In this document: piece by piece, positions 26,401 through 37,465 of the stretch | How positions within the stretch are numbered: position 1 is the stretch's first letter | Layout of the letters: the number at the start of each line of letters is the position of its first letter | Source of the DNA: Hydractinia symbiolongicarpus | Taxonomy: Eukaryota > Cnidaria > Hydrozoa > Anthoathecata > Hydractiniidae | Reading direction: 5' to 3' | DNA length: 64,000 nucleotides | Assembly: GCF_029227915.1 (NCBI RefSeq) | Contig: NC_079888.1 | Span: 15,855,001 to 15,919,000, forward strand | The notes under the pieces: model-generated | The model's database searches: none | Seen by the model: only the letters and a program-made list of their open reading frames with translations | What the model was told of the DNA's origin: nothing | Translations under genes and position numbers: made by a program

Positions 26401-28959
26401 CGCAAAATCAGACCACAAAATCTTATAATAAAACCAGATGAATATTTATCTAAAACAGGTGATGCAGAGATGAAAATTAATCCATTTCATGAAGCAAAAA
26501 AATTATTTTCCTTGCTAGTTAAGCCACCACCTTGCAAGCATCCTGGCCGCACTACAACCAAAACTTCATAACACATTTTTAAGAAAAAGCAATAGAAAGA
26601 AAACAAAGGTAAAATATTAAGGGAAAAACAAGGAAAAGATGTAATACCATCAGCAAGTACTTTTACATCGTCTATGGCCCAATCTGCTGTGTGGCGGCCT
26701 GTTGTCGATGCGTTGAATTGTATCTAAAGTAAAAAAAAAAAACGCTAAGAGTAGCCATATCTTTTGCAGTCTTTTGCAAGCACACATGAAACATAGTTAT
26801 GTGCGTTCGTATGTTCAGGACTGCCTCTCTTAGAAACGACTGAAGTCGACAACTGACGTCAACAACTGGCGTCGACAACTGACGTCGACAAATGACGTCG
26901 ACAACTGACGTCGACACTGACGTCAACAAAGGACGTCAAAAGTCTGTATAAATATAATATAAATATAATATAAATATAATATAAATAAGGGTTGGGTTTA
27001 AATTAGGGTTATAGAAGAACAATAAACAGTGAACCAGCGTTTAGTATAGCAATCAAATTGATGAGAACTGAACTGCCATTCCAACTCATAAATACAAACT
27101 GATATCTGATGTTGATATACTGGCTGAAGAACTATGGTTGAGATCCCAGCTAACAAATTTGAGAGTAAGCTTCTGATTGGGAGATACAAACTGAGATGTT
27201 GGAATGAGCAGAAAAATCTAATGCAGACTACCAACTTTTGGTCAAAGTACAAGCTGTTAAGGAAGACAAAAGTGGGAAAAACTATAATTGAAAGTCCGTC
27301 CTAAAAGTAAAAGTAGAAAGCGTACCCTAAAGTTGTTCCCTGGCGCGTTAAAAGCAACTGTTGTGAAATTCCAAACTTGTGTTGGGGTGCGACCATCTGC
27401 AATTAGTAAGTCCTGAAGTGTTTGTCCACCAGAACCAAGTATTTTCACACCTTAGAAATAAAAGTATGTTAGAAGGGCTTTTTAAATTTACCAAGTTATA
27501 TTCGTTATGAACGAACGAACGAACGAACGAACGAACGAACGAACGAACGAACAAACAAACAAACGAACGAACGAACGAACGAACGAACGAACGAACGAAC
27601 GAACGAACGAACGAACGAACGAACGAACGAACGAACGAACGAACGAACGAACGAACGAACGAACGAACGAACGAACGAACGAACGAACGAACGAACGAAC
27701 GAACGAACGAACGAACGAACGAACGAACGAACGAACGAACGAACGAACGAACGAACGAACGAACGAACGAACGAACGAACGAACGAACGAACGAACGAAC
27801 GAACGAACGAACATAAGTAAACAGACTTACGCAGTTGATTTAGTGCAGATCCGTAATCGTAATAATAAAGACTGATTCTAAAATTTCTTTTATTGGCATA
27901 CGTTATTGAAGGTGACGTCAAGATGCCGTCTATGTCGCCTGTTTCAGAGCGAAAACTAGCTTCGAAGAAAGCATACCAAGCGCCCTCTAAATAAAAAAAA
28001 GTAGAAGAATCTTAGTCTGTCACACAAAATGGTAACCGCAGTAGCGAGACACACAAAATGCGGTAAATAGAGGAATGGGCGAACCCGTTGATTTATTCAC
28101 GGACAATTAACTAGTTTAATAAATTATACTTCTAAAAGGTATGATATTCAAATTAAAATTTTTAAGGCAAATTTTTAAATATACAAAGGCAATGTTTTCC
28201 TACCACAACAAATCGATTGCACTGATGTAAGAACCCTAAATTTTGAATTTTCACCCCCTAAAAGACTGTGCCTTTGTCTTTTTCTCACCTAGCCAAAAAC
28301 TTTTCACGGCCTGTATTATGTATTTTTCCCCAAGAAAGAGAGAAAGATTGTATAATTAGGCTACTTCTTTCGAGTAACGTCTTAACACATAACCATTGTA
28401 ATCCAAATTGAATAAAGGTTTTTATGTACCTCTGGCAGCAGATGGACCTGTAGATGTACTGGGTGTATTGCCATTGCTTCTTCTCCAGTCATCTCTTGTA
28501 ACTTCGTTACCCACGAATGTTTCACTTACCATATTGCAAAAGTTGGTTTCAAATCCACAGGACCATATTGTATCTATATTAAGTAAAAAACACTAAAGCT
28601 GTAGAATTTTAAAATGCGGAACCTTCCAAAAAATAAAATTTGATTGGAAAGGCCCTAATCAAAGTAGTGTTTGGAAGTTAAAACCTTAATTCATGGCAAC
28701 TAGCGGAAGAGTATGGTTGATAGCAGCTCCGACACAGCCATACGTATCCACAAAAAATTGTAGTCATAGACGGTACGTAATAGGGACCCACAACCCTATT
28801 AGCCCATTAGCTCAGGTGCAAACAAAACCATTTATTAAAACTTGATGTCAATGCAGTATAAGTAATGACATTGTCAGAAAAAATTAAGTCAAAAATTTTA
28901 GACTTACCTTGGGCATTTGATGTTACCACCAGTAAGAAGAATATTATTAGACACTTCAT
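20475..28959 (-). CDS. Secreted MAM - 9x EGF - TSP1 multidomain extracellular protein
   Basis: Eighteen coding exons on the minus strand: 28959-28908, 28573-28430, 27986-27831, 27450-27326, 26723-26648, 26356-26231, 26062-25919, 25540-25397, 24998-24855, 24359-24216, 23746-23612, 23467-23327, 23096-22953, 22107-21979, 21718-21545, 21324-21154, 20898-20626 and 20518-20475. They join in frame to about 821 residues. Residues 1-17 are the signal peptide (MKCLIIFFLLVVTSNAQ); about 18-184 a MAM domain (SCGFETNFC to WAIDDVKV); 185-601 nine EGF-like modules, six opening with the calcium-binding DINEC/DVNEC pattern or close to it; 602-659 a TSP1 repeat (CSQTCGGG); 660-716 module X; 717-807 module Y. 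The last exon (14-residue tail) is the least certain: its acceptor has a strong pyrimidine tract, but the tail is not conserved. The architecture suggests an extracellular-matrix or adhesion protein; its partners are unknown. Confidence 0.88.
26845..26937. repeat. 13-bp tandem repeat carrying TGACGTC motifs
   Basis: About seven units of the type GTCGACAACTGAC lie in the intron between the last MAM exon and the previous one. Every junction creates TGACGTC or TGACGTCA-like sites, the core of CREB/ATF elements. An 11-bp AT-rich tandem repeat (ATAAATATAAT) follows at about 26945-26988. Confidence 0.7.
27509..27812. repeat. 300-bp (GAAC)n microsatellite
   Basis: An almost pure GAAC tetranucleotide array of about 76 units, with three CAAA-type interruptions near 27550-27564. 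It lies in the intron between the second and third MAM exons. No frame of this unit contains a stop, so long FVRS- or NERT-type open frames appear on both strands; these are artefacts. Confidence 0.95.
28018..28115. repeat. Copy of a dispersed GTC(T)GTC / GGGCGAACCCGT repeat
   Basis: The stretch with TGGGCGAACCCGTTGATTTA and nearby GACACACAAAATG resembles the repeat units at 37.03-37.37 kb (GGGCGACCCCGTGGATTTTT) and at 54.23-54.37 kb. It is a diverged intronic copy. Confidence 0.4.
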
Positions 28960-31900
28960 TCTGTATTTTCTTAGCTGCAAAATAAAAAAGTGAAATAACA
29001 AGAATGAGTGAATAAGTAAATGGCTGAATGTGTATTTCGAAGCAGTTACAAAAACTGTGTTGTCTGTTGGGAATAGATTACAATAGATAGAACAGTGTAA
29101 AAAATAAACAACAACAACAAACAAACAGAAAAGCTAAGCATAAAGAGAAATTCCGATTCATTTGATTGCAGTTAGCTATGAAGGTGGTTAGTAAACGAAT
29201 TTTCTTTTTATTATGCAGCATTGAGACATTGCAGCCCAGTCTAAATTACAAGGAATTTTAGTTGGCTACAAAGAAAAATTTTAATAGAATGCTTCTGCAA
29301 ATTTTGTCGTCAAAGGGTCTAGAAAGATTGTAACCAAATCAAGAAAACTGATTATTGAACCATTACTTATTGCACAAAGCATGTAAGTTTAACCTTTAGA
29401 ACACCAGCAAAATGCGAAAACAAGAAACGAAGGGGAAAATCAGTTGGAGGGACCGAAAAAGGAACCAAATTTTCTTTAAAGTAAACCATAACTGTTTGCT
29501 AAAATTAAATAAAAATTAAGATTGTCAAGACTAACTATATCTATCTATGGTTTAATAAATGAGAAAATTCGGCAAAGAAATTTACACTATGTAACAAAGA
29601 ACTCTTCACCATACGTGTAAATGGTGGTTTTACGTGAAGTACTGATCAGACAGAATGTAAATATAATGACATGGTTTGAAAATGCTAACGAGAAGAAAAC
29701 AAGTTCATAGGATACAAGAAGAGTGACAGGTAGCTGAATAAATAGAAAAGTTCTTTAATTTTTTAGGCTTCCCCATTGAAGGAATGATTCAAATTGGTAA
29801 ATATCTTGCAGACATGAAGTGCAGCAAATTCCGATGCAATTGTAAAATAGTAAATCTCTTTGGTGGCGACGGGAGTCGAGTCTCCCTTACTCACAGGTAG
29901 ACGTGAAAAAGAACCTGCCTTTTGGGCGGAAGTTGTAACTGTGTAGCTTTGAAGCAGCTAGAATTCATGTGAGACTGTAACCGATCATATAATTGTTTAT
30001 AATGCCTTGAAAAATCTTTTTCGTCACTGCATGGTTAACGTGAGAATAGAAAATACAATTCTTTTTATTTTTATTTTAGTGTTGTTTTTCGAAATTTATT
30101 ATTGTTTGCAACCTTGATGGTACTGTGTAAAAGGAAGATTTTGTTACGAGCCAATAAAATAATAAAGTCTTGATACACTACACGATTACTGTTCTTTATA
30201 CAGAAAAAATAAAGTAAAAGGAAGTTTCTAATTAAGCTCAATTCTAACTTTTTTAAAGCGTTTAAAAATTACCACTATCACAGTAAGACACGAAAAACAA
30301 CGACAACAAAATTTAGTCTGAAAACGCGCGTTATGACACAACTCTGTGATATTGACATGCAACAAAAGTGCACATAAGAGATAAAAATATTAACTTTGAA
30401 GTGATCAATATTGAAGTCATGGACCCAAGCAACAAAAAAAAATATTCCAGTCGTAATCCGACTTTGTGTCAATTTCTTAATGCAAAACAGTAGCACTTTC
30501 GGTATAAAATCTTTCTTTAGAAATCTGTGATTCTTATACTTCATACGCTACACTATTAGCTTTGCAATTTGCTTAGAAAGATTTATACGGGGGAGAAGAA
30601 AGTAAAAAATATACAGAGATCAAATAATTTTAATTCTTGCAATACAAACTACTGAATTGCTGTAGCCAAACATGTATGAACTGTTTTATTACGTCGTTAA
30701 TTATATTTAAATACGCCTTAATTAAATTTCAAAGGTGTGTATTCTTTGCAAGAAATTTTTTAAGGTATTGCTTATTATGCACTTCTGTGTTCAGAACATA
30801 GCTCTGTTTTATTATGCGTAGAAACAGTCAGTTTGGAGTCTTATACGTCTAAAATTAATCACAAGTTTCACCAGCTAAAGCTTCCCCAAATCAAAGTTAG
30901 CTAAACATTTTATATCTGGCTCCGCCTCGGTAACGCTTACAAGGGAAGTCCCAAGATTTCAAACGTTTTAAGATTTAACAGACATCTTAAGACCCAACAC
31001 ACACGACGCATCATAATTTTATGGTATACGTCAGTTGATTTCGTCAATTCTAGTATGCTTGCCAACTATACTCTCTAAGAATGAAAGATGATAGATATGT
31101 TATTATTCATATATTATGTATTTTTAGTAGATAAATGATCTGTTAAAAGGATTCAATAACTTCTTTTTTCCCTACAACCATAGTGGGAATGACTTTAAGG
31201 CAGCCATTACGACTTGATTTTTGCAGCGCATCTGTTTCCAGAGGTAGCGGAGAAACGTATAATAGCATAAGAAATTCCATAATTTCAGATTTCCTACTTA
31301 CCTAAAACTTTTCTCCAGTGTTACAATCGCATCTAAGCGCGCTTGATAAGATGGTGAAAGTGCAAATCTTAAGCTTAGTACTACGGTTATTAAATGCCAA
31401 CAAAGCATAAAATTTAGGAAAGTATGCAGAGCAATTTTATTTATACAATGCCTTATTTAAAATGTAATTTCCTTTTTTGAAAAGATAAAACTCTTTTTAT
31501 TTTCAGAAATTATACATTATTCGCCAGAGAATGGGTTTTCTTTCTTATACACATGGTATTCCCATAGCATGTTTAATAGTTTGTTAGTCATGAAGGAATT
31601 TGCAACGGGAATATTACATTTGTACGTCATATTTCTGATACGTGTTTCAGCGAGCACAATATTTTTCATCAACAACTGAAAAGCGATACCGTTAAATTTT
31701 CTAAAACTAAATTACATTTTAAAACATGACTCGTAATTTGAATCAATACTTTTTTTAGACAGGGCTATTTTTCATATATTGAAAAAATACGAGAATCCTT
31801 TAAAAAACAACATTTGTTCCCTGTGCAGTAAAACTGCAGAGCTATAGGAGAAGTGCAGAGCTATATAAATAGTATTCTTCAATTGGAAGTATAAATTTTT

Positions 31901-32480
31901 TGCCACGAAAACTTCCTGTCCATAAATTTTGTTTATCAGTATGAACTAATGCACGTCAAAGATAGTTATTAACCTCTGGGTTTCCAACCTCCAATTTTTA
32001 CCTGATTACTCAAAAAAGGTTGTATTTACATTTTTGACAACTTCAACTTAGCAACAAAGCTGTCGTGTTCTTAATTTGGTTCCTTATCATTTCAGTGATT
32101 CCTGAAGGCTAGTTTATATTCGACTACAATTTTTTTGTTACCACAGTGAGGCAAAATCTCCAATTTTGTTAACATACACATGCGCTAACAAGAAAACTCG
32201 TAAGATTTTTGCGCTATAACAAATAACACGGCTAAATAAAAACAAGGCTTAACACCCCAATGCTTTAACTTGACCACACTCATTGAATTTTACAAACAAA
32301 AACAACTTGTTTGTCACGACCACGCCTCTGTTTTATTTGTCACGTAAGGGTAAATGAAATCGAGTTAACAGGAATAAGATTTCGAATCAAGATAATATAA
32401 AATAAGAAAAAATATTCTTTCTTACCGAATCAAGCTGTCCGTACTGAGTGGCGATTTTGCATTGATGTGAACAGAATAAT
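28960..32480 (-). other. Possible 5' UTR exons and upstream region of the MAM-EGF-TSP1 gene
   Basis: The exon holding the start codon begins at 28974 after a TTTTATTTTGCAG acceptor, so at least one 5' UTR exon lies upstream. Minus-strand donor sites with good consensus end candidate exons at 31302 (TTTTAG followed by GTAAGTAGG) and 32426 (GATTCG followed by GTAAGAAAG). Neither has a start codon in frame with the protein. Only transcript data can choose between them. Confidence 0.3.
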
Positions 32481-33256
32481 GTTGAGAATTATCTTCTGTT
32501 AATTAAATACAAAATATGTATTAAATCTTTTCTATGTTATTAACAAAAAGGATTATAGAAATAACAAAAATGTTTTGAACTCTTGATTCTGATTACTCAT
32601 TAAAGATTATCATGCCTACCTGATGAGTCATATCTAAATTAAGCATGCACACACACCAGAATTAATTAGTATGTATTACCGTGTTGATGCGGAAAACCAC
32701 ATTAGAATTCAAGTTTTGTTCCTGTGTCCCAAAGCAAGCATGTCACTAACTTGAGTATTTTAAGTTAGTTATAAGGAAAAGTGTTTTTGATGCAGTATAA
32801 CATCGTGAAAAGTCTTGTTACATGGTAACATAACAATTCTACGAAAGCTTATTGATGCACCTCCTCCTTCGTGATGTAGTTTCCTATATTTCCTACTACC
32901 GTTTTTATTTCAAATACGGGATATTTACTGATATCAGTTTCTTTCGAAAGTATGTTATTAACTACGTATTAACTTATTACAAAAAAACAAAATTAAGTTC
33001 TGGAGCACTGTTAATTAGTTTTTATCAATTAATGTTCGTAACAGACAGTAATGCTTAAAGTCCGTACAATAAAAATTTATCCAAGCCCCCAGCAGAGTTG
33101 GTTTGATAACACGTACTGGTTGAAGATTACACAAATTTTATGCGCAAGTGACGGTTTTTTATGCCACTATTTCCACACTATACTTCACGTATTGTAAAGT
33201 CCACCGCATTCCGCAACCAGTATTTAAATTCACTGTTTAAATACTTCCCGTCAGGA
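29000..33256. other. Intergenic or 5' intronic region without a recognisable coding sequence
   Basis: AT-rich sequence. Short open frames show no motifs. Apart from the two candidate donor sites noted for the MAM-EGF-TSP1 gene, nothing specific is seen. Confidence 0.5.
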
Positions 33257-33928
33257 TTAACCTTATTCTGTCCGGGGGGGAGGGGACGGGTTTTTTTTAA
33301 TAACTCCTTAATACTATGTTGCATAGCTAAAATACTTACTGATTTTCAATATTTATTTATTAAACACCTGCATGCCAAATCTTTAGGTCCCATACCTTTT
33401 AAAGGCTTTGATATTGGCTATTACTCGAAACTACCCCTAAAAATCTCTATGAAACCCTTATAATGAGGAAAATATAATTACTCTTGTTAGGATTATCCTT
33501 AGAACGTGAAACTTACAACACAACCTTCCGAAAATCGAAAAAAACGGATTTTTGGGCATTTTTTTGGCACTTTTTCATGCGATCCATGTGAAAACCGGAA
33601 AGCATGTTAAATAAAATGTATTTAGCTGTCAGAAACTTCAAACAGAATGTACAAATTCGCTCTAGAACTAAAGTAATTGAATTTTAAGCAGATAGTGGTA
33701 TTTTAAAGAAACTTCAAGCTTTTGATGACGTCACAGAAAATGTGCTGACGCAAGCAAAAAATTATTGTTGCCATTTTGTTCCTTTTGTGTCGTACTATAA
33801 GTGTGCTAAGTTTGATTTATTTGGACAAGCCTTTTAGAAAGTTATTGAGGGGAGGGGAGGGGGGGGGGGGGCGGATTCCGCCCCCCGGTCATAATATGTT
33901 CGAAAAACCCCGGACCGAATAGGGTTAA
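33257..33928. mobile_element. TTAA-flanked MITE, piggyBac-like (copy 1)
   Basis: Ends are TTAACCTTATTCTGTCCGG and its near reverse complement CCGGACCGAATAGGGTTAA, so the element starts and stops at TTAA with a CCCTA-type terminus, as in piggyBac-class elements. Inside the right end is a GC palindrome (GGGCGGATTCCGCCC). About 672 bp long with no coding capacity. Two more copies lie in the POPDC introns. Confidence 0.8.
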
Positions 33929-36445
33929 AACGTTTAAAGAAACTTATGTTCAAGCTAAAATATCAAATAGCTGAACTTTTTATGTAACTATCCCGAACAC
34001 CAATCTGCAAGTAGAGCTATTCAACTTAATTGTGGTAAAATGAAATATTCTAATATAAATTTCAAAAATACTGTAATATGAATTTGTTTACCATGTTCCC
34101 CCAACCGCTATATTTAAACAGCCGCGATATCTCTACCTTTTTAAATATTAGCATTGTCCCCAAAGTCTTGACAATCCAGAAAAACTGGTATTATAGTTTA
34201 CTTTGTTTTAAAGATAATGTTAAATCTTTTGCGCGTGTTGAAACTTCATGAGGATATTACATACCAACAATAACTATAGGACTCATCTGTAATGCTTAAA
34301 ATGATCTCTTTTCAAATAATTTAATAATTTTCATTTCACGTATAGTTTGCTATTTGAAATAAAATAATTTTTATCTCAATTGTATAGAGAGACGGTTTGT
34401 TTCATTTCTTTCTTTCTTTGTAGCTATCTATCCCAGTGATAAATATAACAATACCCTCTCTCGCATCTTAAAGCGCAAGTGGATTACTCCTGCTGTGAAA
34501 TGCACATTGCCTAATAATTGCTGCTCGGTGGGAGAGAAAAATGTGAAAAAAGAAATTTCGCTGTGAGAAATAAAGCTCTAATCACTCAACTACTAAGTAA
34601 GAAGCCATATTGATTCTTATAAGAAGGCAAAATACACAAGTAAAATTAAAAATGTTTTACTGTGAAGCCTTTTAGCATTGTATAGCTTGATGATGCAGCT
34701 TACTCCGAAAAGTTTTTTTTGTATTTTTAAGTATATTGTTTCTTTTATATAACAAACTACCCCCACACCTAGAGGTTAATACTGTCTCCTGGTAACAAAT
34801 TATACAGATGCTGATTTTGCTAGCTAGCTAACAAAACAAATTCTTTTTCATACACATGTAGAAGTAAAAAAGGTGTACATAAATCATCTCAAAACAATAC
34901 ATATTTGTTACTGCGTGTATATGGTGTCTCAGCATACCGACGCGATGAGTGCACAAAATATGGCGATAACGAGTAATAGACGAGTTTTCAGTAAATATAC
35001 AGCATTTTCGCAAGTCTTAAGACAGTTGGAGAGCTTCAAATAAACGTTCGAAATAAGTATATGATTCATTCGTAAATATCAATGGCAAAACCAGTGATAA
35101 AAGGTCGCCAGACATTAAAGTATTTAGATTTGCCACAAAGAATATATGTTAAGAAGACAGAGTAAACGATTAGAAACTATAGAAACCCTCAAACTGAATC
35201 TTTTTTGAAAACTGACAAAGGAGAAATTAGTGGAGAAATAATAAAACCCGCAGGATCTTTATTTATATTTCAAACAAACTTCCAAACAGAATAATCTAGG
35301 GTGCCAGTCAGTCTTGGATAAAAATATAATTTTATGAAAAAATAACATGTTTATATAAAGGCTTTTTTGTAAGTACTTTTGATCATTTCCCAGATAACGC
35401 TTACTGGTTATTTTACTGCCTTAAGGTAACATGGTTGTTTCCGGGAAACTTGTTGCGAATTTCTAAAATGCAGGTTAGAAAATTCTTTCGTTTTTAAAAC
35501 AGTCAAACTCTTCCCTTAAAACTTTCGTCTTCTCTCAAGCGAGTTTTTATTTGAGGTATAGGCTGCATTCATGAAGACGTTCATCAGGGAAGAGAAGATA
35601 CTTCATTAGAGAGGATAAGGTTTAAAAGGGAAACTGTGAAGCGAACTTCATGCCTAAATTAGCAAAAGTCTAATCTTTGCTAAATAAAATTTTTTTTCTA
35701 TGGGGCGAATAAGCGTTTATTTGAACTAAATATAATATAACAAGATAACATTGAAAAAAATATATTTCCTAAAAATGTGCACCAGAAAATATGCGGCATT
35801 TGTTGTGCTTCAAAGTTATAAATTGTAACGAGATTCTGTATTATTTCTTTTAAAAAATATATATGATACAACGTGCGATTGAATTTAAGAATTAATTTGT
35901 AACATTGAGGTAAAAATAAAGATTTATTTTTCCCTCCATGTTTGTAATGACTGATAATTGATTATGTGCATATTGTATTCAATTGGTTTCTTTGTCCATA
36001 TTTTACAAAGATAAAATTGTGAGGAGTGCATTGCAGGGATTCTGTCAAATCTGCATAATTATTGTGACGAGTCTGTATAATTAATGTACATGTAATAATT
36101 AAAATGTCCATCTCGGTTTACCATTTCTTGTAAAAAGTTTCGACGAAGCCACGGAACCACCCTAAAAGTGAAATGACATTTAGCTTCAAGAGTTATCGAA
36201 TATTCAGGAATGTAAGATCAAGATAACGTTAGACATTTAGAGGTAAGTATAGAAGTGACGTAACGTAACGGGAAGTAAGCAAGGGAAATTTTTAACGTCC
36301 CTGGGTATTTTATCCTAACGATTGGCTCTTCCTCTCCTTCGACTGTAACTGTGTGTTATAGCATTGCTCTAATTTGTTTGCCTGCCACACAAGCCGGTTA
36401 ACGGTTAGTAGATTGCCACAAATGGGCTAACAATACTTCACTTAA

Positions 36446-36513
36446 AGAGCGCCGGGGTGGAGACTCGAACGTGAGACCTTATGATTACAAGCCGAATGCG
36501 CTACCAATACACC
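36446..36513 (-). repeat. tRNA-Thr-like pseudogene or tRNA-derived SINE head
   Basis: On the minus strand TGGTGTATTGGTAGCGCA matches a pol III A box and D arm, CTTGTAA resembles a Thr(TGT) anticodon loop, and CGTTCGAGTCTCC resembles a B box. The T-stem and acceptor stem do not pair, so this is not a functional tRNA. A SINE head or decayed tRNA pseudogene fits better. Confidence 0.5.
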
Positions 36514-37032
36514 AAATATACGACTAGAGGTGGTACTCTTTATCTCTTACGTAATTTTCTTATTTTAACTCCGCCTTTACAACGCAAAAATTTAAAACAT
36601 ATGCTATCCCATTGAACTTATATGGCCAGACGTGAGATTGGAATAAAGTAGTTTTAGACGGTAAAACTAGAGCTAAATCTCAAATTTTTGCTGTTTGTAT
36701 TGTACCGAAAAATAGTCCAAAAAACATTCTAGTAAATTTTTACTCATTCTTTTTGCCCACTAAGTATTAAAACCACGTTTTTCTGGTATTCTTCTGGTGT
36801 TCTACGCTATGTTAAAAGTTCGCAAACATATTTTTAAAGCAGAAAAATACCACCAAATAATTAGTTACAATTTTTGAAATAGTCTTAAAATTAGTATTTA
36901 TGTTTTCGTTTATATAGAATTAATCACATTTATTATTTATTATTGACATTTCTCTGATTTTTTTAAAACTAACCAGAACTGTTTTTGTGTCATAAAAATA
37001 ACATTCAATTAAATAAACAAAAAACTTCTCTT

Positions 37033-37373
37033 TAATAATAGCCGTCGTCAGTCTGTCTGTGTGTCCGCGAAAGCCGTGTCCCATAACGGAAACACGAAGT
37101 TTTTAAAATGCGCACCAATACCAAACGCGATACATTTCTGTCCACTTTGTTGCACTAGGTTAATTTAAAGGACGGGCGACCCCGTGGATTTTTCCACGGG
37201 CTAACGACTATCTCTATAATAATAGCCGTCGTCTGCCTGTCTCTGCGCGGACCCCCCGCTGAGTTAGAAAATGATGTTACGGAAACACGAATATCAAATG
37301 CGATATATTTTTATCCACTTTGTTGCGACGGGTAAATATTATGGACGGGCGAGCTAACGACTAGTATCAATAT
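37033..37373. repeat. Tandemly duplicated dispersed repeat (two units of about 160 bp)
   Basis: Two adjacent copies begin TAATAATAGCCGTCGTC and end CTAACGACTA. Both contain the block CACTTTGTTGC and a GGACGGGCGA motif. Fragments of the same family are visible near 28.02, 47.64 and 54.23 kb. No coding capacity; probably a non-autonomous element. Confidence 0.6.
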
Positions 37374-37465
37374 ATTAATCCTAATTCTTGCTTCTGTACC
37401 ATCTATCGTAATATCCCTTACTAAGCATACCACACTGAAACAAAACACTGCCTAATGTGTTACAC

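Larger units (their letters stand above)
33929..37465. other. Intergenic region without a recognisable gene
   Basis: No family is recognised in any frame. It contains a degenerate tRNA-like sequence at 36.45 kb and a tandemly duplicated dispersed repeat at 37.03-37.37 kb. Confidence 0.5.

Noticed and set aside
27488-27921. Long open frames of FVRS and NERT repeats on both strands
   Set aside because: The GAAC unit has no stop codon in any frame, so open frames are automatic; the array is intronic.
33161-33463. 100-codon plus-strand open frame resembling the one at 60490-60717
   Set aside because: The similarity is due to both lying in copies of the same TTAA-flanked MITE, with frame-breaking differences; not a protein family.
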